Below, one piece after another: positions 26,859-35,457 of a stretch of 64,000 nucleotides of DNA. The position numbers were made by a program, and so were the translations under genes. The notes under the pieces were generated by a model that made no database searches, was not told the origin of the DNA, and worked only from the letters and a program-made list of their open reading frames with translations. The stretch spans positions 46,334 through 110,333 of the forward strand of contig CAIMSN010000102.1 in the NCBI GenBank assembly GCA_903844135.1, read 5' to 3'. Within the stretch, counting starts at the first letter, position 1. The number at the start of each line of letters is the position of its first letter. This stretch comes from an uncultured Rhodospirillales bacterium (lineage in GTDB: Bacteria > Pseudomonadota > Alphaproteobacteria > Acetobacterales > Acetobacteraceae).

Positions 26859-27764
26859 ATGACGGAACAGCTGGAAAATTTATCCGTTCGTCCGGAGGTC
26901 CAGGTGCAAAGTTCCGCAACTGGCGATCTGCTCTCGTATGTGCTCGCCCAAATCCGATTGTCCGGTGATGGAATCTTTTTAGTCAGGGTCCTGGGCGGAG
27001 AGGCTGTCCCCCTTGCACCCGATTTAGGTCATGTCTGCATGGTGACGGACGGCGCCCTACAAATTGACAACGGTGAAGGGTCGCCTCTGGTGGCAGAGGC
27101 GGGCGACCTCGTTTTGTTGCCCCGGGGCACCGGTGACCTGCGTCTGCTGTCGGTTGAGGCTTCGACAGCCGTGGTCGTATGTCGTTTTCATTTTGATCCA
27201 GATAGTATGCGGGGCCTCGTCACGGCGCTCCCACCATACATTTTAATCAGCCAAGCGGAGGGGGCGGGCTGGCTCGATGGGGTCTTGCACTTTTTGATGA
27301 TCGAGGCGGGGGACGTTCAGCCAGGTGCTGCCTTGATGATCTCGCGGCTGATCGATCTCGCCGTAATTCGCGCGCTTCGCACCTGGGTGCATCGTGGACA
27401 AACCTCAGGCTGGCTGGGAGGGCTGTCCGACGAACGCATCGCCCGTACGCTCAAAGCCATACACCAGGCACCCCTGCAACGTTGGAGCATCGACACTCTG
27501 GCAAACATCGCTGGCATGTCGCGATCGAGCTTTTGTGAACGCTTCACGGCGCTCGTGGGACGGGCGCCGCTGCGTTATCAAAACGAATGGCGTCTTACTT
27601 TGGCACGCGACATGCTGCTTCGGGGACAGGCACGCGTCGGTGAGATTGGACTGACCGTCGGGTATGAGTCTGAAGCCGCGTTCAGCCGCGCCTACAAGGC
27701 ATTTTTTGGCCACGCTCCCCGAAGTGAATTCAAGGCTCATACCCGTGCCGATCTCGTTAGCTGA
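26859..27764 (+). CDS. AraC-family regulator with cupin sensor
   Basis: 301 aa from ATG 26859 (AAAGGA upstream). The N-terminal cupin (residues about 20-190) matches the Cupin_6/RCS-type sensor with LAPDLGHVCMVTDGALQID and GDLVLLPRGTGDLRLL. The C-terminal AraC pair of HTHs has WSIDTLANIAGMSRSSFCERF and VGEIGLTVGYESEAAFSRAYKAFFG. It is divergent from the alpha/beta hydrolase gene. Confidence 0.92.
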   Translation: MTEQLENLSVRPEVQVQSSATGDLLSYVLAQIRLSGDGIFLVRVLGGEAVPLAPDLGHVCMVTDGALQIDNGEGSPLVAEAGDLVLLPRGTGDLRLLSVEASTAVVVCRFHFDPDSMRGLVTALPPYILISQAEGAGWLDGVLHFLMIEAGDVQPGAALMISRLIDLAVIRALRTWVHRGQTSGWLGGLSDERIARTLKAIHQAPLQRWSIDTLANIAGMSRSSFCERFTALVGRAPLRYQNEWRLTLARDMLLRGQARVGEIGLTVGYESEAAFSRAYKAFFGHAPRSEFKAHTRADLVS

Positions 27765-27779
27765 GCGGTCCAGCTTTTT
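27759..27779 (+). terminator. Weak intrinsic terminator after the AraC gene
   Basis: AGCTG-N7-CAGCT at 27759-27775 followed by five T overlaps the stop codon region of the AraC gene. The stem is only 5 bp. Confidence 0.35.
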
Positions 27780-27783
27780 CAGG

Positions 27784-28210
27784 CGGCCACGTTGCCGTGG
27801 ATCGCTATCGCCACGATGGCCACTCCGGTCAAGACGGCGCCCAGCAATGCCCCAATCGCGATGACGGATCAGTATCGTGATCGCCGCCAGAAGGATTGCA
27901 ATGCTGCCGACCGTGCTGGCACGCGACGTCGCCGGGATGAGCTGACGCAAACTGAGCAGGATCCTGAGCATACCCGTCACTCAATGGAAAACCGTGGGAT
28001 AGCCTTAGCCCTTGAGGGACCCCCGGACAGACTCGGGGCCGGCGAAGTTGACACAGCCTGATCCTTGGAACGGGTTCGCCCAGGCCAGATGTTTTCGAAC
28101 GGCAGATCAATGGGGCGCTGGCACTCCTTTGGGATGGCGCCCTGAATGCGTGCAGTACGCTCCTAAAAACGCGATGATCCCGATCGACGTAATCGTCCAG
28201 TGAACGGTCC
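27784..28210 (-). pseudogene. Decayed DoxX-like membrane protein gene
   Basis: Minus-strand translation gives WTITSIGIIAFLGAY, then FAGPESVRGSLKG-stop-GYPTVFH-stop-VTGMLRILLSLRQLIPATSR, ASTVGSIAILLAAITIL and, in another frame, AIGALLGAVLTGVAIVAIAI. This order follows DoxX-like proteins (four helices, F-AGP, W-GYP-W-F, VTG-LE). At least two stops and one frameshift break it. DoxX-like genes often sit beside HxlR regulators, as here. Confidence 0.6.
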
Positions 28211-28228
28211 CCAAGGGGAGGCGGCAGG

Positions 28229-28519
28229 CTAAGCAGCCTTGCCGTCAAAGACTTGGCGCGCCTGCTCGACCTGACGGAGATTCTCCGCCGCCCATACCCA
28301 AACGCCGCAAAACGCGGAGCCGAGGCTCAAGCCTAGCCCCGTCAGCCTGTATTGGACCTTTGGTGGGACGACGGGGAAGACGGTTCTCACCAGCAAGCCG
28401 TCGCGTTCCATGTGCCGCAAGGTCTGGGTAAGCATCTTCTGACTGATGCCGCCGACCAGCTCGCTCAGTCGCGTGAAGCGAAGTTCGCCGTGGTCGGCCA
28501 GGACCTCCAACACCATCAT
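28229..28519 (-). CDS. HxlR-family regulator, 5' end uncertain
   Basis: 96 aa from the first ATG (28519). The protein has MMVLEVLADHGELRF, ISQKMLTQTLRHMERDGLLVRT and PKVQYRLTGLGLSLGSAFCGV, a HxlR-type winged helix. The preceding in-frame codons give ALVHDLIGRVADKWT, the normal N-terminal part of this family, but the frame reaches a stop at 28661-28663 without a usual start codon. An AAGGAGGAG ribosome-like site is upstream and ATG-ATG exist in another frame at 28659-28664. A 5' frameshift or a lost start codon is likely. It is divergent from an SDR gene. Confidence 0.7.
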   Translation of the reverse strand: MMVLEVLADHGELRFTRLSELVGGISQKMLTQTLRHMERDGLLVRTVFPVVPPKVQYRLTGLGLSLGSAFCGVWVWAAENLRQVEQARQVFDGKAA

Positions 28520-28769
28520 CGTCCACTTGTCGGCAACACGGCCGATGAGGTCATGAACCAGAGCCTCTATCCGGGGGTCCAGATCGGCTGGCGGCGTGGC
28601 GATCGCGTAACGCCGCGCCCCTTTTGATCTCCTCCTTCGTGAAATAAGCCAAGCCGCGCATCATAGTCTCCTTTTGGTAAGTATAGAACTTTTTGGTGCC
28701 TTCTTTCTACCGGAGAGTAAACGCGACATACTAAGGACACAAGCGAAAACCCAGGCCCGAGAGACCCAC

Positions 28770-29543
28770 ATGATCTTGAAACAGCGAACCATTTTGATTA
28801 CTGGCGGGACGAGCGGGATCGGTCTGGAAATGGCACGACAACTGCTCGGACGCGGCAATACAATGATAGTTACCGGCCGTGATTTGGAGCGGCTCGAAGC
28901 TGTCCGGCTGGCATTGCCGGGCGTCCATACGTTCCAGAGCGACGTCGGCGATCCAGCAGCGATCGAGACGTTGCATCAAGACGTGCTCGCCCGCTTCCCG
29001 GCGCTTGATACGCTCATAAACAATGCCGGCATCATGCGCAATCTGAGGCTTGAGAAAGCTCGCGATCTTCGCGACGCAACGCGCGAGATAGGAGTGGCCC
29101 TCAACGGCCCCCTCTGGATGGTACAGCAGTTCTTGCCCCATCTACGGCAGCAGAAGAACGCGCTCATCGTCAATGTGTCGTCCGGTCTAGCCTTCGTGCC
29201 TTTCCCAGCAGCACCGATCTACTGCGCCGCCAAGGCCGCGCTTCACGCCTACACACTCTGCCTGCGCGCGCAGCTCGCGGAGACGGGCGTAAGGGTAGTC
29301 GAGCTTGCCCCGCCAGGCGTGGAAACACCGCTGTTCCGAAATGAATTTGAGAAAGAGATGAAAGGCGAAAAGGGCATGGATCCCGCGCAGCTTGTGCGTC
29401 GCGCGATTGCCGGGATCGAAAGCGGCAAGTCGGAGATCCGCCCCGGCCTCAGCAACGTCCTGAAGATCGCGAGCCGCGTGGCGCCCGGGTTCATGTTCAA
29501 ACAAATGATCAAGCTCAGCCAGCTTGACCCCAAAGCGGCGTAG
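28770..29543 (+). CDS. SDR oxidoreductase (DltE-like)
   Basis: 257 aa. TGGTSGIGLEMARQL binds the cofactor, NNAGIMRN is intact, the serine lies in VSSGLAF and the pair in YCAAK. The C-terminal membrane-associating extension (KIASRVAPGFMFKQMIKL) matches DltE-type short-chain dehydrogenases. It is divergent from the HxlR gene. A frameshifted alpha/beta hydrolase follows 13 bp downstream. Confidence 0.92.
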   Translation: MILKQRTILITGGTSGIGLEMARQLLGRGNTMIVTGRDLERLEAVRLALPGVHTFQSDVGDPAAIETLHQDVLARFPALDTLINNAGIMRNLRLEKARDLRDATREIGVALNGPLWMVQQFLPHLRQQKNALIVNVSSGLAFVPFPAAPIYCAAKAALHAYTLCLRAQLAETGVRVVELAPPGVETPLFRNEFEKEMKGEKGMDPAQLVRRAIAGIESGKSEIRPGLSNVLKIASRVAPGFMFKQMIKLSQLDPKAA

Positions 29544-29556
29544 ATCGGTACGTCCC

Positions 29557-30442
29557 ATGCTCAAAGACAGCTACGGTTCCGTGACCTCGGCCGATGGCAC
29601 CTCGATCGGTTATCGGATGATCGGGAAAGGACCTGGCCTCATCCTAATCCAGGGCGCCATGGGCACGGCCACGAATTACGACGAGTTGGCGCGGTCTCTG
29701 GCCGCAAGCTTTACTGTCTACCTTCCTGATCGCCGGGGTCGAGGCATGAGCCCGCTCGCCTATGACCCTGCGCATACGGTCCGCCGCGATATCGAGGATC
29801 TGTCCAGCTTGGTGGAATATGGCGGCGCAACCTTCATCTTTGGCTTGAGTTCGGGCGCCATGATCGCGCTCGCCGCGGCGAGCGCGATCGATCGAGAAGG
29901 CGGCCATCTACGAGCCGCCATTCGTTCCGGGCGGCATTTCTCACCCAGCAATCAAGCGATTCAACCAGCTTGTGGAGCAACGCCGATTGGCAGCAGCTCT
30001 CGTCCAAGCCGGCAAGATCGTCAAGTTGGGTCCAAAAATCCTGGCTTACCTACCTCAGTGGATCCTGCGGTTCGCGACCCAACGGATCTTGGATCGAGAG
30101 CAACGCCGCGGGTCCGGACGCTACGCGCCTCTCAGCGAATTGATCCCGGCCATGAGATACGATTTCAACGTTGTCGGCGGTATGGACGGCAAAGCGGCGT
30201 CGTTCGCGGCCTTACGAAAAGAAGTCCTATTGCTCGGCGGCGATCGTAGTCCAAAATATCTGAACTTGGCGCTGGCAACTCTCGATAGAGTCTTGCCGAA
30301 TGCGAGACGTATCGAATTCCAAGGGCTTGACCATTCTGCGCCCTGGAACACCGATCTTGGCGGCGATCCGGAGCCCATTGCTCAAGCGCTGATCGCATTT
30401 TTTGTAGCCGACACCGCGGTTGCGTCTCTGGGCGGGATCTGA
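29557..30442 (+). pseudogene. Alpha/beta hydrolase with frameshift
   Basis: The first frame from ATG 29557 reads LTSADGT-like opening, GPGLILIQGAMGT (oxyanion), LPDRRGRGMSP and GLSSGAM (nucleophile). It loses the family pattern after LAAASAID. Another frame then resumes AAIYEPPFVPGG and continues LLLGGDRSPKYLN to HSAPWNTDLGG. The break at about 29885-29895 contains a tandem GATCGATC; removing four bases restores the frame (ASAIEKAAIYEPP). It is an ancestral hydrolase of about 295 residues, recently inactivated. Confidence 0.8.
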
Positions 30443-30654
30443 AGCAGACGAGCTTTCCGCCGCTGCCCACATGCGATGGCAGACCATTATCATCAGTCGT
30501 TTGGAGATGACTTGTCCGGAAGATCGGTCAAGTTTTTCAGTCTTTCAGATATGGTTCGAATTCCCACATTGGTGGGAGAAACATCAAGCCGAAAAGCATC
30601 TTCGGTTCGAGATGTCTCCGTCTCGACTAGGCATCATCAGGATGGAGAATGATT

Positions 30655-31374
30655 ATGACAAAGGCGATACTGATCACTGGGGCCAACAAGGGCATCGGAT
30701 ACGAGACCGCACGCCGGCTTGGCGAATTGGGATATCGCATTTGGCTGGGCGCCCGGGATGCGGAGCGCGGCGAAACCGCGGCGCAGAAATTGCGCGGCCA
30801 GGGCTATGATGTGCGCACCATCGACATCGCTGTCGATGACGAGGCGCGGGTGAAGGCGGCGGCGGATCGGGTCGCGGCTGAAGACGGGAAACTCGACGTT
30901 CTCATCGCCAACGCCGGCATCTCCGGCGCATATGTCGATCCTGTCGAGCAGGACTTGGACGATGTCCGTCAGGTCTACGAAGTCAATGTGTTCGGCACCA
31001 TCAGGCTGATCCAGGCCTTCGTCCCGCTGCTGAAGTCGGCGGGATCGGCGAACATCGTCAACGTCAGTAGCGAGCTCGGTTCACTGGGCTCGTTGAGCGA
31101 TCCGCAAGGCGAGTTCTACGGCGTCAATCTTCTGGGCTACAATAGCTCCAAGACGGCGCTCAACGGTGTCACTGTGTCGTTCGCAAAGGCGCTCGCACCG
31201 TTCGGCATTCGCGTGAATAGCGCCGATCCGGGATATACCGCCACAGACTTCACCGCCCATCGGGGTTACAGGACGGTCGAACAGGCTGCCGAGATCATTG
31301 TGCAGCTCGCCACTTCGGACGATCCCGCACAAACGGGCAAGTTTATCAACGACCGCCGCACCCTGCCTTGGTGA
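30655..31374 (+). CDS. SDR oxidoreductase (carbonyl-reductase-like)
   Basis: 239 aa. TGANKGIGYETARRL is the cofactor motif typical of carbonyl reductases, ANAGISGA replaces NNAG, the serine is in VSSELGS and the pair in YNSSK. The C-terminus ends IIVQLATSDDPAQTGKFIND, typical of the group. ATG 30655 is preceded by GGAG. It stands alone and is followed by a strong hairpin terminator. Confidence 0.92.
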   Translation: MTKAILITGANKGIGYETARRLGELGYRIWLGARDAERGETAAQKLRGQGYDVRTIDIAVDDEARVKAAADRVAAEDGKLDVLIANAGISGAYVDPVEQDLDDVRQVYEVNVFGTIRLIQAFVPLLKSAGSANIVNVSSELGSLGSLSDPQGEFYGVNLLGYNSSKTALNGVTVSFAKALAPFGIRVNSADPGYTATDFTAHRGYRTVEQAAEIIVQLATSDDPAQTGKFINDRRTLPW

Positions 31375-31382
31375 AACTGGAT

Positions 31383-31430
31383 CGGAGCCCTACCCCAATC
31401 GGCGAACCGATTTGGGGTAGGGCTCCGTTT
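31383..31430. terminator. Strong intrinsic terminator between convergent genes
   Basis: A 20-bp stem (31383-31402 against 31407-31427) has a CGAA tetraloop and a single bulged T at 31411, followed by TTT. It lies just after the SDR stop and before the convergent glyoxalase-like gene, so it may act in both directions. Confidence 0.75.
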
Positions 31431-31541
31431 GCTCTCAGGCACGAAAAAACTCCGTATTACCCCAGCGCCTACAATGGCAGAGGTTGCCGCCCGCCCGGAT
31501 CCGTGACACCGATATTGCTTCTTGGTGTCGCCATCTCACGC

Positions 31542-31913
31542 TCAGGACTGCGCGATCGTGTGAGGCGTGATCGTATAGCCGAACGGGTCGCGGAAAGCGA
31601 AGTAACGACCAAACGGTCCATCCTTCGGCGCGAAAACGATGGGTGTCCCGTGCTCGACAAGGTGGTCGTGCAGAGCGTCGGCATCATCGCAGCCGAACCA
31701 GATCGCAATGCCCCAACCAAGTTTGTCCGTATCTCCCAAGTCGACCAAAGGTTTGCGGACGGCAAACGGGACCGGCTTGGTGTCGAACACGACGGCGCCC
31801 GGGGGGCTATTGGCCGCCGACTTCAGTCCGACAATCTCTGTGTAGAATGTCCGGGCAGCTTCGATATCCTCGGCTTGAATGCCGATAAAATCGGGGCCAA
31901 TCAGATGGGGCAT
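31542..31913 (-). CDS. VOC-superfamily (glyoxalase/bleomycin-resistance-like) protein
   Basis: 123 aa. The pattern ADIEAARTFYTEIVGL (here AEDIEAARTFYTEIVGL), GAVVFDTKPVPFAV, IAIWFGCDDADALHDHL and GRYFAFRDPFGYTIT shows the paired beta-alpha-beta modules of the VOC fold. Expected metal-site residues include H/E positions in HLIGPDF and the C-terminal FRDPFGY. It is divergent from a MarR gene with a shared palindromic operator. Confidence 0.88.
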   Translation of the reverse strand: MPHLIGPDFIGIQAEDIEAARTFYTEIVGLKSAANSPPGAVVFDTKPVPFAVRKPLVDLGDTDKLGWGIAIWFGCDDADALHDHLVEHGTPIVFAPKDGPFGRYFAFRDPFGYTITPHTIAQS

Positions 31914-31967
31914 GGGCGGGCTTTCCCTTCGCTAGGCAAACGCCTAACATCAGGGAGCTGATATATG

Positions 31968-31979
31968 TAAGGGCCCTTA
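31968..31979. promoter_or_regulatory. Palindromic MarR-type operator
   Basis: TAAGGGCCCTTA is a perfect 12-bp palindrome, extended by ATATG/TATATG on both sides, in the gap between the divergent VOC and MarR genes. The position fits autorepression and control of the VOC gene. Confidence 0.6.
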
Positions 31980-32007
31980 TATGTCAAGCCAGAAAGTTGG
32001 CTCGCGG

Positions 32008-32430
32008 ATGGTAGACCCGTACGAGACGATCGGTTTTGCCTTGAAGCAGGCTCAACAGGCGCTGCGCACCCGCTTGGACTCTGGCTTGCGGCAGATTGAA
32101 CTCACCACGCCCCAGTATGCCGTCCTCACCTTCCTGGAGTCCGACCCGGGTGCTTCGAATGCCGCGCTCGCGCGCCGCGCCTATGTCACGCCACAGACGA
32201 TGCAGGCAATCCTCGTGACACTCGAACGCGCCGGTCTCATCGCGCGCACACCGCATCCCGAACTCGGGCGCGTTCAAACAACCGAACTGACGATAAACGG
32301 CCGTAAGACCCTGGAAGCGGCTACTGGGATCGTGGCCGAGGCGGAGGCGCGTCTGCGGAATGCTTCGGCGCCTCTCGATCCCCAAATGGTCACCGCAATG
32401 CTGCGACGGCTCGCGGATGCGCTCCGATGA
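32008..32430 (+). CDS. MarR-family regulator
   Basis: 140 aa from ATG 32008 (an ATG at 31981 is also in frame). The winged helix has LTTPQYAVLTFLESDPGASN, AALARRAYVTPQTMQAILVT and LERAGLIARTPHPELGR. The later start is preferred because the palindromic operator at 31968-31979 ends one base before 31981, leaving no ribosome site. It is divergent from the VOC gene. Confidence 0.88.
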   Translation: MVDPYETIGFALKQAQQALRTRLDSGLRQIELTTPQYAVLTFLESDPGASNAALARRAYVTPQTMQAILVTLERAGLIARTPHPELGRVQTTELTINGRKTLEAATGIVAEAEARLRNASAPLDPQMVTAMLRRLADALR

Positions 32431-32448
32431 GCCGCCGAATTGTTTTAG

Positions 32449-33303
32449 CTATAGGCTGTTGAGCGCCTTGGCGACCGTCTTTTCGACCGGGGTCGTTGGC
32501 CGTTCAATCAGGCGAGCAAGGGCTTTGCCGTCGTCGAACAGCGCCCCGAGTGCAGCATTGGCGTCAGCGTCGGCCAGCAGGTCAGCCAGATCCGTGGGCA
32601 ACCCGGCGGACATCAGAGCCGCTTCATAATCCGGCTCAGGCAAATTCGTATAGGCGATCGTCCTTTTCGCCTGGCGAGAAATCTCGCCGGCAAGCTCGGA
32701 CAAGGTCCAGGCGGTGTCGCCCGCGAGTTCATAGATGCGAGGCGCCTCGGCCGTCGTCAGCGCCGCAGCCGCCGCCTCGGCGTAATCCGCACGAGCCGCC
32801 AAGGAAATCTTTCCGTCGGCCGCCGCACCGTATATTGCGCCTCCGGCCAGGGCGGCCTGTAAAGCCATCAGATAGTTTTCGGTGTACCAGCCGTTGCGCA
32901 GCATGGTGGCCGATATGCCCGACTTATTCAGCGCGATTTCCGTCTCCAGATGCTCTTTCGCGAGCTTCGTACTTGAGTGATCGGCGTGCAGCATGCTCGT
33001 GTAGGCGATGAGATCGACGCCAGCAGCCTTTGCAGCATCGATCACCGCCTGGTGATGCCGGACGCGGCCATACGTCAGGTTCGACGAGATCAACAGTAGC
33101 TTGGTAACCCCGGTGAAGGCGGTCGCCAGCGTCTCGGGACGGTCGTAGTCGGCCTGACGGACCTGGATCCCCAGCGCCGCGAGATCACTGGCCGCCTCCG
33201 GGTTTCGGACAGCGGCGACGATCTTGTTTGAAGGTACGGCCTTCAGAAGTTGCTGGATGGTCAAACGACCCAGTTGGCCGCTGGCTCCGGTGATTGCGTA
33301 CAT
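32449..33303 (-). CDS. NmrA-like NAD(P)-binding protein (QorB-type quinone reductase)
   Basis: 284 aa. MYAITGASGQLGRLTIQQLL is the extended-SDR cofactor loop, followed by IVAAVRNPEAASDLAALGI, KLLLISSN, AYTSMLHAD and ATMLRNGWYTENYL. These features match YtfG/QorB NADPH-quinone reductases, which lack the catalytic Tyr-Lys pair. ATG 33303 follows AAGGA. It is divergent from a LysR gene, a usual arrangement for quinone-stress enzymes. Confidence 0.9.
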   Translation of the reverse strand: MYAITGASGQLGRLTIQQLLKAVPSNKIVAAVRNPEAASDLAALGIQVRQADYDRPETLATAFTGVTKLLLISSNLTYGRVRHHQAVIDAAKAAGVDLIAYTSMLHADHSSTKLAKEHLETEIALNKSGISATMLRNGWYTENYLMALQAALAGGAIYGAAADGKISLAARADYAEAAAAALTTAEAPRIYELAGDTAWTLSELAGEISRQAKRTIAYTNLPEPDYEAALMSAGLPTDLADLLADADANAALGALFDDGKALARLIERPTTPVEKTVAKALNSL

Positions 33304-33431
33304 AGCTCTTGTCCTTCCCAAAAATTCAGCTGCTTTCACGCTGATAGCAAATACTTACCTATGCAAAAGCTGGTGATGAATTCGGAAGTGAGGCAAAATC
33401 GTTATGCATTTTTGCATGGGGAAGATCGGCT

Positions 33432-34298
33432 GTGATTGACTGGGATGATTTTCGGAATTTTTTGGCCATTGCCCGCCATGGCACACTATCGGCGGCAGCA
33501 CGGTCGCTCAAAGTTAGACAGTCCACGATAGGTAGACGCTTGTCCGCCTTCGAGGCGCGGCTCGGCGTCCTGCTCCTGCAAAAAACGCCGCGGGGTTTCG
33601 TTTTGACGCCGGCCGGCGACGTTGCCTTTGCCGAGGCCGAGAAGATGGAAGCTGCGGCCATGGCTGCGGATCGGGCGATCACCGGTCGGGACGTGAGATT
33701 GGAAGGGGAAATTCGTCTCACCACAGTGGAAACCCTAGCGGCTGAGCTTCTCACGCCCATTTTGGCGAGGTTTGCGGACAAATACCCAGGGATAACGGTG
33801 AAATTGATCACCGGGACCGAGACGCTTAGCCTCGCCTCCAGGGAAGCCGACCTGTCGGTTCGGCTGGCGCGGCCAAGCGGCGGCGACTTTGTCATCCGCA
33901 AATTGGGCGATGTCGGATTTGGACTTTACGCAAGCGCGAGTTATTTGGCCGAGCATTCCGCAAACACGCCTGACGGAGCGAGGCATCGGGTGATTCAGAT
34001 GGCAGGCGAGTCTGCGGCATTCCCGGAGATGGTGGCGCTGACAAGGCGGTTTCCTGATGGGGACATCGCGTTGCGTAGCGACAGCAGGTATGTACAGCTC
34101 GCGGCGTGTAAAGCCGATATGGGCATCGCCTGTTTAGCGCACTATCTCACGGCTAACACCGGTCTGGTGTGCTTGGCCGATTGCGAGGCGGATCGTGAAG
34201 TTTGGCTCGTTCAACATCGCGATACTCACCACATGCCCCGTCTCAAGGTCCTATCTGCGGCTCTCAGCACAGGCCTGAGATTAGGCACAGGGCGATAG
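33432..34298 (+). CDS. LysR-family regulator of the QorB-like gene
   Basis: 288 aa from GTG 33432. Winged helix: FLAIARHGTLSAAARSLKVR, QSTIGRRLSAFEARLGVLLL and TPRGFVLTPAG. The effector domain follows from about residue 90 (GEIRLTTVETLAAELL). It is divergent from the NmrA-like gene, 128 bp apart. Relatives of this type respond to oxidants or aromatics. Confidence 0.92.
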   Translation: MIDWDDFRNFLAIARHGTLSAAARSLKVRQSTIGRRLSAFEARLGVLLLQKTPRGFVLTPAGDVAFAEAEKMEAAAMAADRAITGRDVRLEGEIRLTTVETLAAELLTPILARFADKYPGITVKLITGTETLSLASREADLSVRLARPSGGDFVIRKLGDVGFGLYASASYLAEHSANTPDGARHRVIQMAGESAAFPEMVALTRRFPDGDIALRSDSRYVQLAACKADMGIACLAHYLTANTGLVCLADCEADREVWLVQHRDTHHMPRLKVLSAALSTGLRLGTGR

Positions 34299-34369
34299 GC
34301 GCTGCAGCGCCGCGCTTACAATCAGGTGTTGTCTACACGGTCGCCGGTTAATTGTGTTATGGGATCGAA

Positions 34370-35305
34370 CTACGCGGCGTCTTCAACGATCAATTGAGAC
34401 GGGTCGCTGGTTTGCTTCCACCGCAGGCCTGTTTGCATGGCCATTGCGTCGCGTTTCGGTGACGCACCGAACATGCGGCTATATTCGCGGCTGAACTGGG
34501 AAGGGCTTTCGTATCCCACCTCGAAACAAGCCGTTTCAGCGCTAATGGCCGTCGATACCATGAGCCGTCTGGCCTCCAGGAGGCGGAGTTGCTTCTGGTA
34601 TTGCAGCGGCGTCATTGAGGTCAACGTTTCGAACTGGCGGTGGAATGCCGACGCGCTCAATCGGGCGATTGCGGCAAGCTCCTCGATCCGAACGGTTTCT
34701 CGGAAGCGATCGCGCAGGCTGTGCAAAGCGTGCATCACAGGTCTTGACAGGCTGTTTGCAAGAGTGAGCCTCGCAATGTCGCCGCCATGCGGACCGGTGA
34801 GAAGCCAATAGCAGATCTCCCGCATGATGATGGGGTATAGTACGGAAATCGCCTTGGGCGAGTCAAGGAGGCGGATCAGGCGCAGCGCACAGTCAGCGAG
34901 CGGGCCTCGGAAATCCGTAACAAGGACGCCGCAGCCAGCTTCGCCGCTCAAGTGTGGTGGAGGGTCCAACGCCTCTGCAACGCTCCGCATGATCGCGAGG
35001 TCCAACTCGAATGCTAGCACGAGGCAAGGCTCGCCGGGGCTGGCCTCAACCACCCGTCCGACCGATGGCGTTTCGACGCCGATCACCAAGGCTTCGCCCT
35101 GTCGGTATTCGAGCCGATCGCCACCGAACGTCGCCCATTTGGCGCCTTGTGCGACGACGCACATCGACGGTCGAAAAATTAAATGGCTGGGCGGCTTGGG
35201 ATGATCCGACCGCATGATCATCATGCGGTCGATTTCCGTCATGAACGGGCTCTCGCCCGGCTGGCGCGCTGTGTAACGCAGAATGGCTTGCACCAACTCG
35301 TCCAT
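34370..35305 (-). CDS. AraC-family regulator (AraC_N type)
   Basis: 311 aa from ATG 35305, which has AGGATGGA upstream; ATG 35326 lacks a ribosome site. The N-terminal AraC_N domain is recognised by SLIFRPSMCVVAQGAKWATFG-like order (HLIFRPSMCVVAQGAK), YRQGEALVIGVETPSVG and LALAFELD-type strand. C-terminal HTHs: RIEELAAIARLSASAFHRQF and SAETACFEVGYESPSQFSREY. It is divergent from an SDR gene. Confidence 0.92.
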   Translation of the reverse strand: MDELVQAILRYTARQPGESPFMTEIDRMMIMRSDHPKPPSHLIFRPSMCVVAQGAKWATFGGDRLEYRQGEALVIGVETPSVGRVVEASPGEPCLVLAFELDLAIMRSVAEALDPPPHLSGEAGCGVLVTDFRGPLADCALRLIRLLDSPKAISVLYPIIMREICYWLLTGPHGGDIARLTLANSLSRPVMHALHSLRDRFRETVRIEELAAIARLSASAFHRQFETLTSMTPLQYQKQLRLLEARRLMVSTAISAETACFEVGYESPSQFSREYSRMFGASPKRDAMAMQTGLRWKQTSDPSQLIVEDAA

Positions 35306-35457
35306 GCTCGATCCATCCTGTTTCATTGAATATGGCGCCGGGAGCAGGAATAGGCAAGAAGGCGGCTTGTTTCGACATTCAAGATAGAGGTCGAAATCCT
35401 ACATGATCGACGGGGAAAAATTCCAACACTTGATCCTCCCAAGCAGGAAAACCAGCT

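Noticed and set aside
30443..30654. Possible short gene before the SDR at 30655
   Set aside because: No recognisable product in the open frame; treated as intergenic.
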